Positions 53,985-64,000 of a DNA stretch of 64,000 nt are shown one piece after another. The translations under genes and the position numbers were made by a program. Where the stretch lies: NCBI RefSeq assembly GCF_958450345.1, contig NC_088784.1, positions 68,597,747-68,661,746 on the forward strand. The letters run 5' to 3'. This stretch comes from Calliphora vicina. Its lineage: Eukaryota > Arthropoda > Insecta > Diptera > Calliphoridae. Each line of letters begins with the position of its first letter. The stretch's first letter is position 1. The notes below the pieces were generated by a model. The model searched no databases, had not been told where the DNA came from, and worked only from the letters and a program-made list of their open reading frames with translations.

Positions 53985-54391
53985 AATGTTTCGAATTTTA
54001 CGATGATCGGTCCACAATTAGTCATAACTTCTTAGACATGAATCACACGGCATAATTTCATGGCATAAAATAATTGCTAATAGCTCCCATCATAGAGAAA
54101 AAACATAGAGCGGAAACTCTCCTGTCAAAGACCTAACTCAGTTGTCAAAAACCCAAGTGGTGAGAATGTATTAGTAAAAGAAACTATGTGAAAACAAAAA
54201 CAACACTCGTATGTATGTAACTTTTTTGAATAATTTTTTTGTTTGAGTTTTTTCGAGTTTCCGCTCTATGTTCTCTATGGCTCCCATTTCCGATAATCAC
54301 TCACGAAAATAAATTGTTGAAATATTAAAAGAAACTTATTTTTCTTATCTACTCAGTATGAGGTATTATTTCTCATTTTCTTACTTGTTTA
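53985..54391 (+). mobile_element. Helentron-like family A, copy 5 (3' half)
   Basis: GATGATCGGTCCACAATTAG, GACATGAATCACACGG, and TTTCTTACTTGTTT at the end match the 3' half of family A; the hairpin is eroded. Interrupted by the MITE at 54091-54279. Confidence 0.65.
54091..54279. mobile_element. 189-bp MITE, TSD GCTCCCAT
   Basis: Ends CATAGAGAAAAAACATAGAG and CTCTATGTTCTCTATG with GCGGAAACTC/GAGTTTCCGC next to them. GCTCCCAT flanks both sides (54083-54090, 54280-54287) and belongs to family A host sequence. An 8-bp duplication suggests hAT. A truncated relative is at 29308-29478. Confidence 0.88.
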
Positions 54392-54759
54392 AATGAACAA
54401 TATATAAATCTCTTGTGTGCAGCGTGAATGCCCCTAATATTTTATTACTTCGTAAATGTTAATAATAGATTAAAACGAAATTATTAGAAACACTGTTAAA
54501 TCGTGTTTTTTTTGTTGTCTAGTTTTTGATAAACTAAGTAAATAATTGTTTGTTTACTAACCTACCTCCCCCTCACCAATAATTTATATTAATAGGAATT
54601 TTTTTACGATTCTTTTTTTATCAACAAACCCTTCTACATTTCATTTGTATTAGTTTTATTGTTTAGTTTCTAATCAGCCAGCCCTTTCATATTTTAGATT
54701 TCACGATCACATTTCATTTCAGTTTCATTTGGTTGTTCGGTTTAATCATATCGTTGAAA
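54392..54759 (+). other. upstream region of the acyltransferase gene
   Basis: Presumed promoter and 5' UTR. No clear TATA element could be singled out in this AT-rich DNA. Confidence 0.4.
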
Positions 54760-55020
54760 ATGTCTTTAGATTCAGAAGTAAATTTAGATATTTTGGTTGA
54801 ATATAATAAAGATTCTTTAACAATTTTGTTAAATCTTTTAAAGCGGGAATTACCACATAAAATACGTCAATATAATTTCTTGTACAGTTATTTGTATCAT
54901 TATGATACTTTAAATAAAAATCGTAATAAAATAATGTCGGATCGTTGGAATGTGAGATTTTATGGTCATCGTTATGGAAAACTCGAAAATTGTACAATTG
55001 TTACAATTAATGGAAAAAAG
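54760..55020 (+). CDS. acyltransferase exon 1
   Basis: MSLDSEVNLDILVEYNKDSL to TIVTINGKK, then GTAAGT. 87 codons, phase 0. Confidence 0.85.
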
Positions 55021-56460
55021 GTAAGTTTGGAAAATGGATGAGTTTGCTAAGGTTATTGGCTGGATATATAAAAATAAAACAGTGAGCTGAAAGATATTCT
55101 ATTGAATGGATAAAATATATTATAATTGAATTGAGTTCCATAAATACTTTAAACGCACAAATAATAATTATGCTATCACGAATAGAGTGTCCAAAAAACC
55201 TGTTTCGTTTTTGTCATTATATTGGGTATATGACTTAAAAATGCAGGATTTACAATAGATGGCATATCTTTTGAACGCGGCTTTTGTTTTTAGTAATTAA
55301 TATGTGAGTTTGAAGGGTAATGCTCCGTGTTTGGTTGGACCAAAAGGGTCCTATCCAGACCACCATAGGGAACACGAACCGAAGACAACTGATTCATTTC
55401 AAGTGATTATTGATCGAAAAAGGGCCAGAATATGCGACCAGGCATGGAACCGCAATATTCCATCATGACAACGCTAGGCCCCATGTTGCAATACCTGTTA
55501 AAAACTATTTAGAAAGAAGTGGTTGGGAAGTTTTACCTCACTCACTTTATAGTCCAGACGTTGCTTTTAACATTCATTATTTTGAATATAAATTATTTAT
55601 AGAAAATTTATATTTCTTTAAATATTAGGATTTCGTAATAACAGCATTTACCATGGAAGAATCTAGAGCTGAACTCAAGGAATGTCTACAAAAAACGAAT
55701 TTAATCAATTGGGAAGTTAAAAGTCTGAATATCATGTGTGATGAGTCCGTATTCAAGGCAGTAAATGATGTGGTCTGTCAAAAGGACACAAATTGGACGT
55801 ATTTACCTTTGGAAAACGTATTGCATATAACTACCGATAAAATAAGACAATTACCAAATGAAAAGTAGGTGTTAATACATCATTTTAAAATCTGTTATAC
55901 AATATAATTTATTTTATAAAAATCTTGAATTATTTAACAATGAAAATAACTATTAGTTGATAACTTTCCATTCCAAATAGCATTTTACCAGAAGATTTAT
56001 ATCTGGCTCCCTTAGACCCCCTAAAACATTCAAAAATCATGGACGATCATTGGGATTACAAGGCGGAAAATTCTTTATATTTAATTCGCCAGTCTATAGA
56101 GCTGAATGGTGGCATTGGTTTATTTCGGCGGGGAGTCGAACAACCCATATGCTGGATATCCACTAATGAATTTCTTACACCGGGGTAATTATTAAAATTT
56201 TCATTAGTGTTTATTTCACATTATTTATTGAGGTTGAATGCTTTATATTTTTTTTTAGATTTCTGCATACACTTCCAGCGGAACGTAAAAAAGGCTACGC
56301 CGCTCTAATTATGAAAATGGAACTGAAACGTTTATTATCTCTCCATAATACCGATTTATTTTCATTTGTTTGCATTGAGAATATTCCCTCTTTAGGTTTG
56401 CATCATAAATTGGGTTTTGAAACTGTTAATAGAGTAACGTGGATACAAAAATGCAATTAA
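54760..56460 (+). CDS. GLYAT-like N-acyltransferase (GNAT fold), four exons
   Basis: Joining 54760-55020, 55629-55864, 55981-56184 and 56259-56460 gives 903 nt, 300 residues and a TAA stop, with all splice sites GT-AG and phases 0, 2, 2. The protein resembles insect GLYAT-like acyltransferases, in which an N-terminal GLYAT-type half precedes a C-terminal FR47/GNAT domain using an acyl-CoA. Visible: FYGHRYGKLENCTIV in exon 1, RRGVEQPICWISTNEFLTPG in exon 3, the acyl-CoA binding loop ERKKGYAA (residues 242-249), and SLGLHHKLGFETVN (278-291), the final GNAT strand-helix. No signal peptide or membrane segment. Substrate unknown; Drosophila has several such uncharacterised genes. The start ATG is chosen over the upstream TTG as the first ATG in frame. 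Confidence 0.85.
55195..55612 (+). pseudogene. mariner fragment in acyltransferase intron 1
   Basis: Begins ATTGGGTATATGACTTAAAA and ATGCAGGATTT as at 27645. The frame at 55410 reads EYATRHGTAIFHHDNARPHV, followed by AIPVKNYLERSGWEVLPHSL and YSPDVA, holding the second and third catalytic Asp regions (HDNARPH and YSPD). The first Asp and the C-terminal part are missing. It stops a few dozen bases before the exon 2 acceptor. Confidence 0.85.
55629..55864 (+). CDS. acyltransferase exon 2
   Basis: After TTTAAATATTAG: DFVITAFTMEESRAELKECL, continuing to KIRQLPNE plus two bases, then GTAGGT. The intron before holds a mariner fragment, so the 608-bp length is partly transposon. Confidence 0.8.
55981..56184 (+). 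CDS. acyltransferase exon 3
   Basis: After TTCCAAATAG: completes a split Asn codon, ILPEDLYLAPLDPLKHSKIM, then DDHWDYKAENSLYLIRQSI, to EFLTP plus two bases, then GTAATT, a weak donor. Confidence 0.85.
56259..56460 (+). CDS. acyltransferase exon 4
   Basis: After TTTTTTTTAG: completes the Gly codon, FLHTLPAERKKGYAALIMKM, and ends RVTWIQKCN, TAA. Carries the acyl-CoA binding motif. Confidence 0.88.
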
Positions 56461-56825
56461 ATAAACTATTGTAGTAATTATAGATTTAAATTTTTACAGA
56501 AGTGACTCAAAAAATAAGGTTTTCGTTAAAAATAATTTTCATTCAATTCAATTTTAATTTCTTCATTTTAATATTATGAATCTGTATTTTTCTTATTTGT
56601 TGTTTCTTAATTAAAATTAATTTTATTTTCTCAAAATCAATTTGTATTTCTCAGTTCTAATATAAAATGGTGTTATAAAATACAACTATATTTACAATAT
56701 TATCCAACCCTGCTATTAAAATTATTTGAGATGCCTAAAAGTATGCTTTACATGTGTACATAGAAAAATTAACCAACAGCAGAAGTTTTCTTAACATTAA
56801 TGTACACAGTAAGAGTAACTACATT
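56461..56825. other. 3' flank of the acyltransferase gene
   Basis: AATAAA overlaps the stop region at 56460; likely 3' UTR follows. No other feature. Confidence 0.4.
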
Positions 56826-57050
56826 TTTATACCAACCATCAAAAAAGATGGTGGGTATATTGGTTTTGTCATTTTGTTTGTAACATATTGAAATATTTTT
56901 CGTTGAAGAAAAAGTATATATGTATATCCGGGGGCTTCATTAGATTCTAAGACGATCTAGCAATGTCCGTCTGTTTGTTGAAAAGAAATTTTGTTGAAAT
57001 TTTCCACAAATACTCTCTATTTACGGTTATTAGCATATAATTTTATGATA
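56826..57050 (+). mobile_element. DINE-type repeat family C, copy 3
   Basis: TTTTTATACCAACCATCAAA, GGTGGGTATATTGGTTTTGT, GTATATATGTATATCCGGGG, GATCTAGCAATGTCCGTCTG. The best-preserved start of the three copies, with an AAAAAGATGGTGGGTATATT block opposite ACCAACCATC. Confidence 0.6.
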
Positions 57051-57394
57051 ATTTGCAGTGATTTTTTGACATATGTGACTTTGAGGTTTATATGGTCATA
57101 TATCTTAAAAACCACTATATAAAATGATTTGATATCTAGCTGATCCGACAGACGTTCCTGTCCAAATTAAAAAAAAATGCTTGTGTTCGATTTGTGAGAA
57201 GCGGTTTGAACTGGATAAAAATAGTTAAAAACAAAAAAAAAGTATTGCTGAATGATAATTTTTATTCATATAGGCCATAGAATAAAATGTACATAGAAGC
57301 GCTACTGAGAGACAAAGAACCTAAGTTTGTTGTAAAAAACCTAAGTCTTGCAACAACAGAATACATTTAATTCAATGTACATATTTTGGGTTTT

Positions 57395-58093
57395 TATATA
57401 AAAAATCAATTTTTGTTCAAAAATATGAGTGATCACAGATCGAGCTGCTTTAAAAAATCGATTTTTGTTCAGAAATATGAGTGATCACATATCGAGCTCC
57501 TTTTCTTGATTAAAAGTTTATTGACCAAGTTATTAGCGAATTTAGATATTTTGAGTTTTTACATAAAAAATTTAGATATTTTGAGTTTTTTATATAAAAA
57601 ATCCATTGTTGTTCAAAAATATGAGTGATCACAGATCGAGCTGCTTTTCTTGATTAAAGGTTTTTTGCGAAGTTATTTGCGAATTTAGATATTTTGAGTT
57701 TTTATAAAAAAAATCAATTTTTGTTCAAAAATATTATCACAGATCGAACTCCTTTAAAAAATCGATTTTTGGTCAGACTCATGAGTGATCACAGATTGAG
57801 CTCCTTGTCATGATTAAACGCTTATTGGCCAAGTTATTAGCGAATTTAGATGTTTTGAGTTTTTATATAAAAAATCGATTTTTTTTGATTCTACGCTTAT
57901 TGCCCAAATTATTAGCGAATTTAGATATTTTGAGTTTTTATATAAAAAATTGATTTTTGTTAAGAAATATGGGTGATCGCAGATCGAGCTCCATTTCTTC
58001 ATTAAACGCTTATTGTCCAAGTTATTAGCGAATTTAGATGTTTTGAGATGTTATAAAAAAAATAAATTTTTGGTCAGAAATATGAGTGATCAC
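57395..58093 (+). repeat. tandem array with GAGTGATCACAGATCGAGCT units
   Basis: Units contain GTGATCACAGATCGAGCT, then GATTAAACGCTTATTGGCCA, AGTTATTAGCGAATTTAGAT and TTTTGAGTTTTTATATAAAA. Unit starts near 57421, 57472, 57619, 57780, 57966 and 58079; spacing varies from about 50 to 190 bp. The array resumes at 59264-59370 after the hAT-type insertion. Confidence 0.8.
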
Positions 58094-59263
58094 TAGGGGG
58101 CGGATTTTCATGCATTTATTATTGGAAAATATGCGCCTAAAATATGCTTCAAAAAAATCAAAATATGACCTAAAAATTTAAAAAATATGCACTTAAATTT
58201 TTGTGCAGAAAAATAAAATAATTAAGTATGGAATTCGAAATGTCCAAAAAAATACACAACACTGTTGCCAGCAGTTAGAACTCTTTAAATTATACCAGGA
58301 ATTAAACAATTAAAGTTCTAAAACTATTTTTAAAATAATTTTTCTTCTGAAAAAACGATGGACGATATATTAATTGTAATATCTTGGTATGAATACTTGT
58401 TTAAAGCCATAATCTTTAGAGCTTCTCTATTTTGATCGTGCCGTAAAGTAGCATCCAACCTTAATTTGTATCTCGTAATAACCAAGCAATTAAGCAATTA
58501 GTAAATGTATCCCTTATAGAGGGAAATAATATCTGATCACTTGGCTGACTCCAATTTATATATTTTGGGTCATTTGACGTGCTATTTGTAATGCAGAGAG
58601 AAGTCAATTGGTTACTTTATACATCCCATAGAATCTAGCATAAAGACAATTATCACTTAAGTGTCTCTGTGTAATCTATAGTGTCTCTAAGTTTTCCAAA
58701 ATCACTAGTTTACGACAGTCTCGTACAAATGACTGTCAGGAGCGGTAACTGTGTATGTGAATCTTTCGATAACGAAATCTCTTATAAATCGAATTTGCAA
58801 TTAAAACAAATATGAATGTTTTTCGATACATTTAATGAATTTTTGATACTTAAAAAAACTAAACTTTTTTGAAGAAAAATGTTTTGAAATGATAATTTTC
58901 AATTACTGTTAAGCAATGAAGAACTTAATGCCAGTTTCTCGATGTCGAAAGAAGTTAGTCAGTAAATGTTATCTACTGCTATTTCTATAATAAATTCGAC
59001 AAAAAAATTGTTGTCGAAACAATGTATTGCCCATTAATGACAAAAAAATATATTTTTATTAAAAATTGGCATAATATGCATATAAATATGCATTTTGAAG
59101 TAAAATATAACAAAATATGCATTATCAATAAAATATGCAAAAATATGCACTAACAAATCGATGCCATTTTGCAGCAAAATGTGCGATTCGGATAGATAAT
59201 TGGTCTACATTGTATTTGGACGTTCGAGAAAAAACATGCATTTGCATATAAATCCGCCCCCTA
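58094..59263. mobile_element. hAT-type element, TSD GTGATCAC
   Basis: 1170 bp. Ends TAGGGGGCGGATTT and AAATCCGCCCCCTA. GTGATCAC flanks both (58086-58093, 59264-59271). The interior has ATATGCA-rich DNA and a GATGTCGAAAGAAG string near 58940, like the dimerisation-domain code of the element at 2975. It also includes a relative of the TIR element at 38578. Confidence 0.9.
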
Positions 59264-60287
59264 GTGATCACAGATCGCGCTGCTTTGCTGGATTAAACGC
59301 TTATTGGCCAAGTTATTAGCGAATTTAGATATTTTGAGTTTTTATATAAGTAATCGAATTTTGGTCTGAAATATGATTGATCACCGATGTATTTAATAAG
59401 TGGGCGTATTAGTGGACGTGGACAATTTTTATTTATGTAAAAACTTTTGCGGACTATGTATTGCGAACATTGAAAACAAATTAATTAAATCGGTGTGTCA
59501 GGAACTGCGATTTTAGATATATCAAAAAAAAATTTGCGTGGTCAATTTTTCTTTCAGTAAAAACTTAAAAAATCATATAAAGAAAAAATTTGCCAAATCG
59601 GTGTAGCCGTTTTCCGATTTTAGATAAATCGAAAAAAGTGGGAGGAAATGTGGGCGTAAAAGTGGTCGTGGTCAATTTTTCATTCCATAAAAACCTGAGT
59701 TGGGCTATGACAAACATTTAAAAAAAAAAATTGTCTAAATCGGTCCGGCCGTTCTCCCCTGATGCAATTACCAACGAACGACATTTGATTTTTATTTATA
59801 TAGGTTATGTATATCACCCACTATCATTTTATATCAATTTTTTTAATTTATATCTAAAATATCACGCAATAAAGGAAAACATGTATATATTAATTTAAAA
59901 AATTTCATATATCACGACTTCCATCAGACATCACAAACAAATTGGCCTTGGGTCTTCCGATTTATATCATATTCGGTAAACATATACTCCTTAAAGAGTT
60001 TTGGAAATTTTCATTTTAATTTTTTTCTAATTTCTAAAAAAAACCCGATTTTAATTTTTGATAAATGCAAAAAATGAGGTATTGCGTATTTTTACAGAAT
60101 CGTATCTTTTGAAGCTAATGTCGGATTTGATTGATTTAGGATTCATTTGAAAGATCCTTATGTCCTGTTTATTAAAAAAATGCATTCATGATGCAAATAC
60201 AAAACTTTTGGAAATATTTTCCAAGTAAAATTTAAAATTTTTTTAAATAATCTTTAAAAGTGTTAAATTCATGGGAATTTCTTCTAT

Positions 60288-61000
60288 TTATACCCTACAG
60301 CACCATAGTGGGGATGGTATAATGAGTTTATGCAGATGTTTGTATATTAGTCTAACACTCAGTTTAAAGTATACCGATCGACTTAGAATCATTAGTCGAT
60401 TAAACGATGTCATTCTGTCCGTCTGGCTGGCTGGCTGGCCGTCCATGTAAAACTTGTGCGTAAAGTACAGATCACAATTTTTAAGATATTTCGATAAAAT
60501 TTGGTACATATAATTTGTTCGGCCCAAGAACAAAGCCTATGGAAATTGGCTGAGATCGATCAATTATTTCACCTAGCCCCCATACAAATCCTCCCGAAAT
60601 TGGACTTTATCGTTCATAAATGTTTAATTTCTATATGAATCTACACAAATTTCGCTCCAAATAAGTTTTATATATACAAAATTTATGCCACCAAATTTTT
60701 TTATGATCGGTCCATAATTAGTCATAACTCCCATATAAGACACGCTTCCGAAAATCGCTTTAAAGTGCATAGATCTCTTAAAAATGTTGGTATACATACA
60801 AAATTCATGATAAATAACTTTCATATAGACATAAATCACACGACCTAATTTCATGGTGATAGGTACATAAGTGGTCATAGCTCCCATATCAGGCCCACTT
60901 CCGAAAATCACTCACGAATATAAATTATTGATATTTTAAAAGAAAAATGTTTTTGCTCATTTATTTAGTGTAGGGTATTGTATGGTCGGGCTTGACCACT
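60288..61000 (+). mobile_element. Helentron-like family A, copy 6
   Basis: TATACCCTACAGCACCATAG start, GTCCGTCTGGCTGGCTGGCT block, CTCACGAATATAAATTATTG, and GGTATTGTATGGTCGGGCTT near the end. The last part of the hairpin and CTTGTTT are lost. It supplies the empty-site sequence CGACTTAGAATCA used above. Confidence 0.75.
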
Positions 61001-62249
61001 TTTTAGTTAATCAAATGGGTGACTCGTCGTGTTAGCCGAAAGCAAACAAGTTTTTGAAGCCAAAAAGCAGGTTTCGTAATTAAATTTAAAAAAAAAACAG
61101 TTAAAAGTCGCGAAAATCCATAAATTTCAAAAGTGCGGTTTATAGTAGAGTTTATTTTATTCTTACATTTCAAAAGAATTTCAATGCAGCTTTTATATTA
61201 GAAGTTTCTTGCAAAAATCAAACTTCATGCGACTGAAATTTTTCATAAAAAACAAAAGACTTAAGACACGCGGAAAATTTATTAAAACAATTAAAATGTT
61301 GTTGGGTGATACCAATTAATTGTTTATAAACTGTAAGTGTTCAATATATGTATAATCACAATTTAAGAAATTATGATTTTTAACAGTTGTAGGAATCCCC
61401 ATTTTAAATAATATTATCAGTATGGCAGCACAGTTATGTTTTTTTAAAAATGCTGCACCCAAAATGTTTAAAATTTTTTGATTCATCCCCAGCTCTAAAA
61501 ACATTCATATAAACAAAACCAAAATGCATACAATATCAAAGAGAAGCTTAAAGCGAGAAAGAGAGCAATGAGTGTTTCCAAAATTTTCCAGTTGGCAATT
61601 CTAATAACAGACACTCTTAATTTACTCCAACCACCTTGATATCTGTTTTGTATGGTAAATCGTATTGGATTCTCTCCAAACGTCAGAAACGAATGAAAAT
61701 AATAAACACAACAACTAACAAATGAGCAGATCAAAACAAGTGAATGTGAATGTAAGTTGGTGCTCACAAGTTGGCTGGTAAATATTTTTACTCGTTCGTA
61801 AATGAATTGAAGAATTTTAGCTGGTTTGTTAGCTGTTGTTGTGTTTGATGGGTTTTTGTTGGTTAGATGATCTCACTTTATGGCCAATAAACACTATGAA
61901 TACAGCAACAACAAAGTGATACAAACAGCCCAAAGCGAAGCACTTACATGTGTGCGCATTCCGCGCGAGTAGATGTTGTTGTTAATGTAAGTGAGTTTTG
62001 ATATTGCCAGATAATTTCAATATTGTTTTAAGTGTGGCAATTTTTTTCTAGGAACTTTGATAAAAACAAATATGTATGAAAGTAAAGTCGAATAAGACTG
62101 ACCATATGGTAATATCGTCTAGCCTATAAACTAGATTAAAGGGCAGATATTTCCACACAACCAACCTGTCCTCTTATAGTAAGATGACAATATAGTTATA
62201 TACCAGAGACTTAGCTTTAACGTTAGGAATTTCAATCAAAGCTCTCAAA
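61001..62249. other. no feature recognised
   Basis: No ORF with a family motif (61316-61504 and 61495-61767 read as noise). GTTGTTGT-rich and AACAACAA-rich words around 61850-61990. Confidence 0.4.
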
Positions 62250-63950
62250 ATGGCGATTAAAAATGGCTCAATCTTGTGAGTTGTCTGGAAATACGTTGGT
62301 ATTCTGAAACCTAACAAATATCAAGGCATGTAACCAGTAAGGTTTCCTCAAATCAAGATCAACGAGCAACCAAAAGCGAAAATAGCAATTGAAGGCCAAG
62401 GCGCTAAAAGAAACTACTTCATAGTACCGGAGTATTGAAGCTACTTCACATGAACCTACTTAGTTACTGCAGGGTTTCCACAGGGCTCAGTGGAAGAATG
62501 TTCTGAATCTTAGAATAGCAGATGACACTGTAATAACCGTCACATCAAGATATATCGACGAAATCGGACTATTGGCAAATTATACCATTAACGTCAGAGT
62601 TCCGAATGAAATTATCTAGAACTAGCGGAAACTTAAACTAAAGAAGTTCTAATAAGAAGCCATAGGAGACCGCAATAGTTAGGTCAAAAAGACAATAAAG
62701 TAAATAGCAAGGAAATTATCCTCGGTGTACAGATTATGAGAGAGATAGGTGTCCATATGTCTACAACGTAGTAGCAGAATATCTGAACAATATAATTATA
62801 TTATACGAGACGGAAACTGGTATGAAGGAATACCAAATAACAGCTGGAGTACATCAATGCTTGGACATAACAGAAGGAGCCAAACTAATAGGTTATGCGG
62901 ATGGAATCGCTCTCATCATAAACCAACAAACTGCCAAATTGATCGAGATAGTTGCAAATGATAGCTTATGTCGTTACAACAGTTGGTTGTGTGGAAACGG
63001 ATTGCAGTTGGCAGTACCAAAAACTGAGGCTATACTAATGACAGATCGAAGAGTCTGTAAAATAACAGAGATTAGACTTCAAGCTAGTGAAATATCCTTA
63101 AAGCGCAACTCGTGCTATTAAGGTGTAGAGTTGGATAACAATCTCAGCTTCCAACAACACGTGCTGAACATTCGTAACATGCGAACAGTAACTTCGCTGG
63201 CCAGAGTAATACCCAACTGTGGCGGCGCAAAACCGCAGATAATGAAATTAATAAACACGTAGTACACATCCAACTTCTATATGCTGCCGCAACATTTACC
63301 AGGGCACTGAAATTGAAATACAAAATAAGGGAATTACAGCAACCACATAGAGCTAGTGCTCTCCAGATCACATTTGCATACCATAGAGTATTGCAGATCT
63401 ACCTCCCATAGACCTATTAATACTGGAATAAGAGGATATATATAACCAGACACATAAATCGGGACAATACTGGTCTAGCACAGCGAATTAGAAAAATCTC
63501 AGAAATTTGAAAAAAAGGAAAAGCACCGGGGACAACATAATTAACAAATGGCAAGAACGTTGGAACCAAGAAGAGAATGGAAGATGGACCAGATCCCAAA
63601 TATAAGAGTCTAGATTGAAAGGCATCTTTGAAATATGGGTTATTTCTTAACTCAAATGATGACCAACCATGGCAGTTTTAATAAATATCTATATAGATTA
63701 AAACTGAAGCAGCTACAGAGAAAGATGCTAAGATGTGAATGTGAAAATAGGCTGGAACAGAGACAAATTTTGCAAAATAACACCAGAAAATATTGTGAAC
63801 GAAATGTTACATTCTTGGAAATTGTGAGAAAATTTCATTAATAAAATAATGAAGGAGAGGTACTCAGCATTTCCGAACCTCCTTACCTAGAAAGAAAGAG
63901 GATGTAGGATTGATACTGAAATCAAACTACACGCTTTGATGAAATGCTGA
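62250..63950 (+). pseudogene. decayed non-LTR retrotransposon reverse transcriptase
   Basis: Near 62468, AGFPQGSVEECSES follows the RT GxPQGSVLGP motif. At 62822-63121 the frame has AKLIGYADGIALIINQQ, the RT catalytic YADD box with the second Asp changed to Gly, then GLQLAVPKTEAILMTDRR. DNNLSFQQHVLNIRNM follows, then ENGRWTRSQIPNIRVW and YFLTQMMTNHGSFNKYLYRL, the R1-clade C-terminal landmark (GRWTxxLIPxI...LTQxLTGHGxF..YL). Many stops. R1-like clade is likely. Confidence 0.82.
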
Positions 63951-64000
63951 ATTATTCCCAGGGTGGTGCTGATGAAGTTATCGTAGGGCCACTAAAAAGT

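Larger units (their letters stand above)
57137..59805. repeat. long unclassified repeat, family D, split by a hAT-type element
   Basis: Starts TAGCTGATCCGACAGACGTT and ends GATTTTTATTTATATAGG. The right part has GACCACG/CGTGGTC blocks, CGGTGTAGCCGTTTTCCGAT and AACGAACGACATTTGATTTT. No coding motif. It holds a tandem array and is interrupted at 58094-59263. The fragment at 42985-43670 is inverted to it. Confidence 0.65.

Noticed and set aside
54733..54759. Upstream TTG start for the acyltransferase
   Set aside because: An in-frame ATG follows at 54760, and non-ATG starts are rare in insect nuclear genes.
1..64000. tRNA or rRNA genes
   Set aside because: I looked for T-loop and B-box-like strings and found none with a matching cloverleaf; a tRNA scan would settle this.

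Overview
The window is nuclear DNA from an insect, most likely a calyptrate fly of the blowfly or house-fly type. The evidence is the strong AT bias, introns with GTAAGT donors, a wunen-type lipid phosphate phosphatase, a GLYAT-like acyltransferase gene, and many DINE-1/INE-1-like (Helentron-type) repeats, mariner, hAT-type, non-LTR and gypsy-type elements. The species call is inference.

Only two host genes can be supported, both on the + strand. The first is a wunen family gene with coding exons at 11059-11210, 28904-29122, 39791-39970 and 40037-40213, followed by two alternative in-frame last exons (40634-40705 or 50494-50604). Its N-terminal exon was not found. Its introns of 17.7 kb, 10.7 kb and up to 10.3 kb hold most of the mobile DNA. 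The second is a complete four-exon gene (54760-56460, 300 residues) for a GLYAT-like GNAT acyltransferase with a mariner fragment in its first intron.

Region by region: 1-10 kb is decayed transposon DNA (Tc1, mariner, a four-deep nest at 2747-4709, DINE-1 copies, an antisense non-LTR remnant). 11-29 kb is wunen intron carrying a full-length gypsy-type LTR element (12082-16472, identical 160-bp LTRs, ATAGC target duplication) inside a dead non-LTR element, several other non-LTR pieces, and three hAT-type elements with intact 8-bp duplications. 29-40 kb contains a foldback-type structure (33.03-36.68 kb) with inverted 41-bp tandem arrays, filled by a Helentron-like repeat that itself carries a 2.1-kb palindrome. 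40-51 kb holds the alternative wunen ends and more nested repeats. 54-57 kb is the acyltransferase gene. 57-64 kb is an unclassified long repeat with a tandem array split by a hAT-type element, one more Helentron-like repeat, and a decayed non-LTR reverse transcriptase.

The likely host story is one membrane lipid phosphatase whose C-terminus may be chosen by 3'-exon use across 10 kb of transposon-filled intron. The most unusual sequence structures are the 2.1-kb palindrome and the foldback arms around it, which could make long hairpin RNA if transcribed with the wunen pre-mRNA. All positions were read by eye; no similarity search was run.
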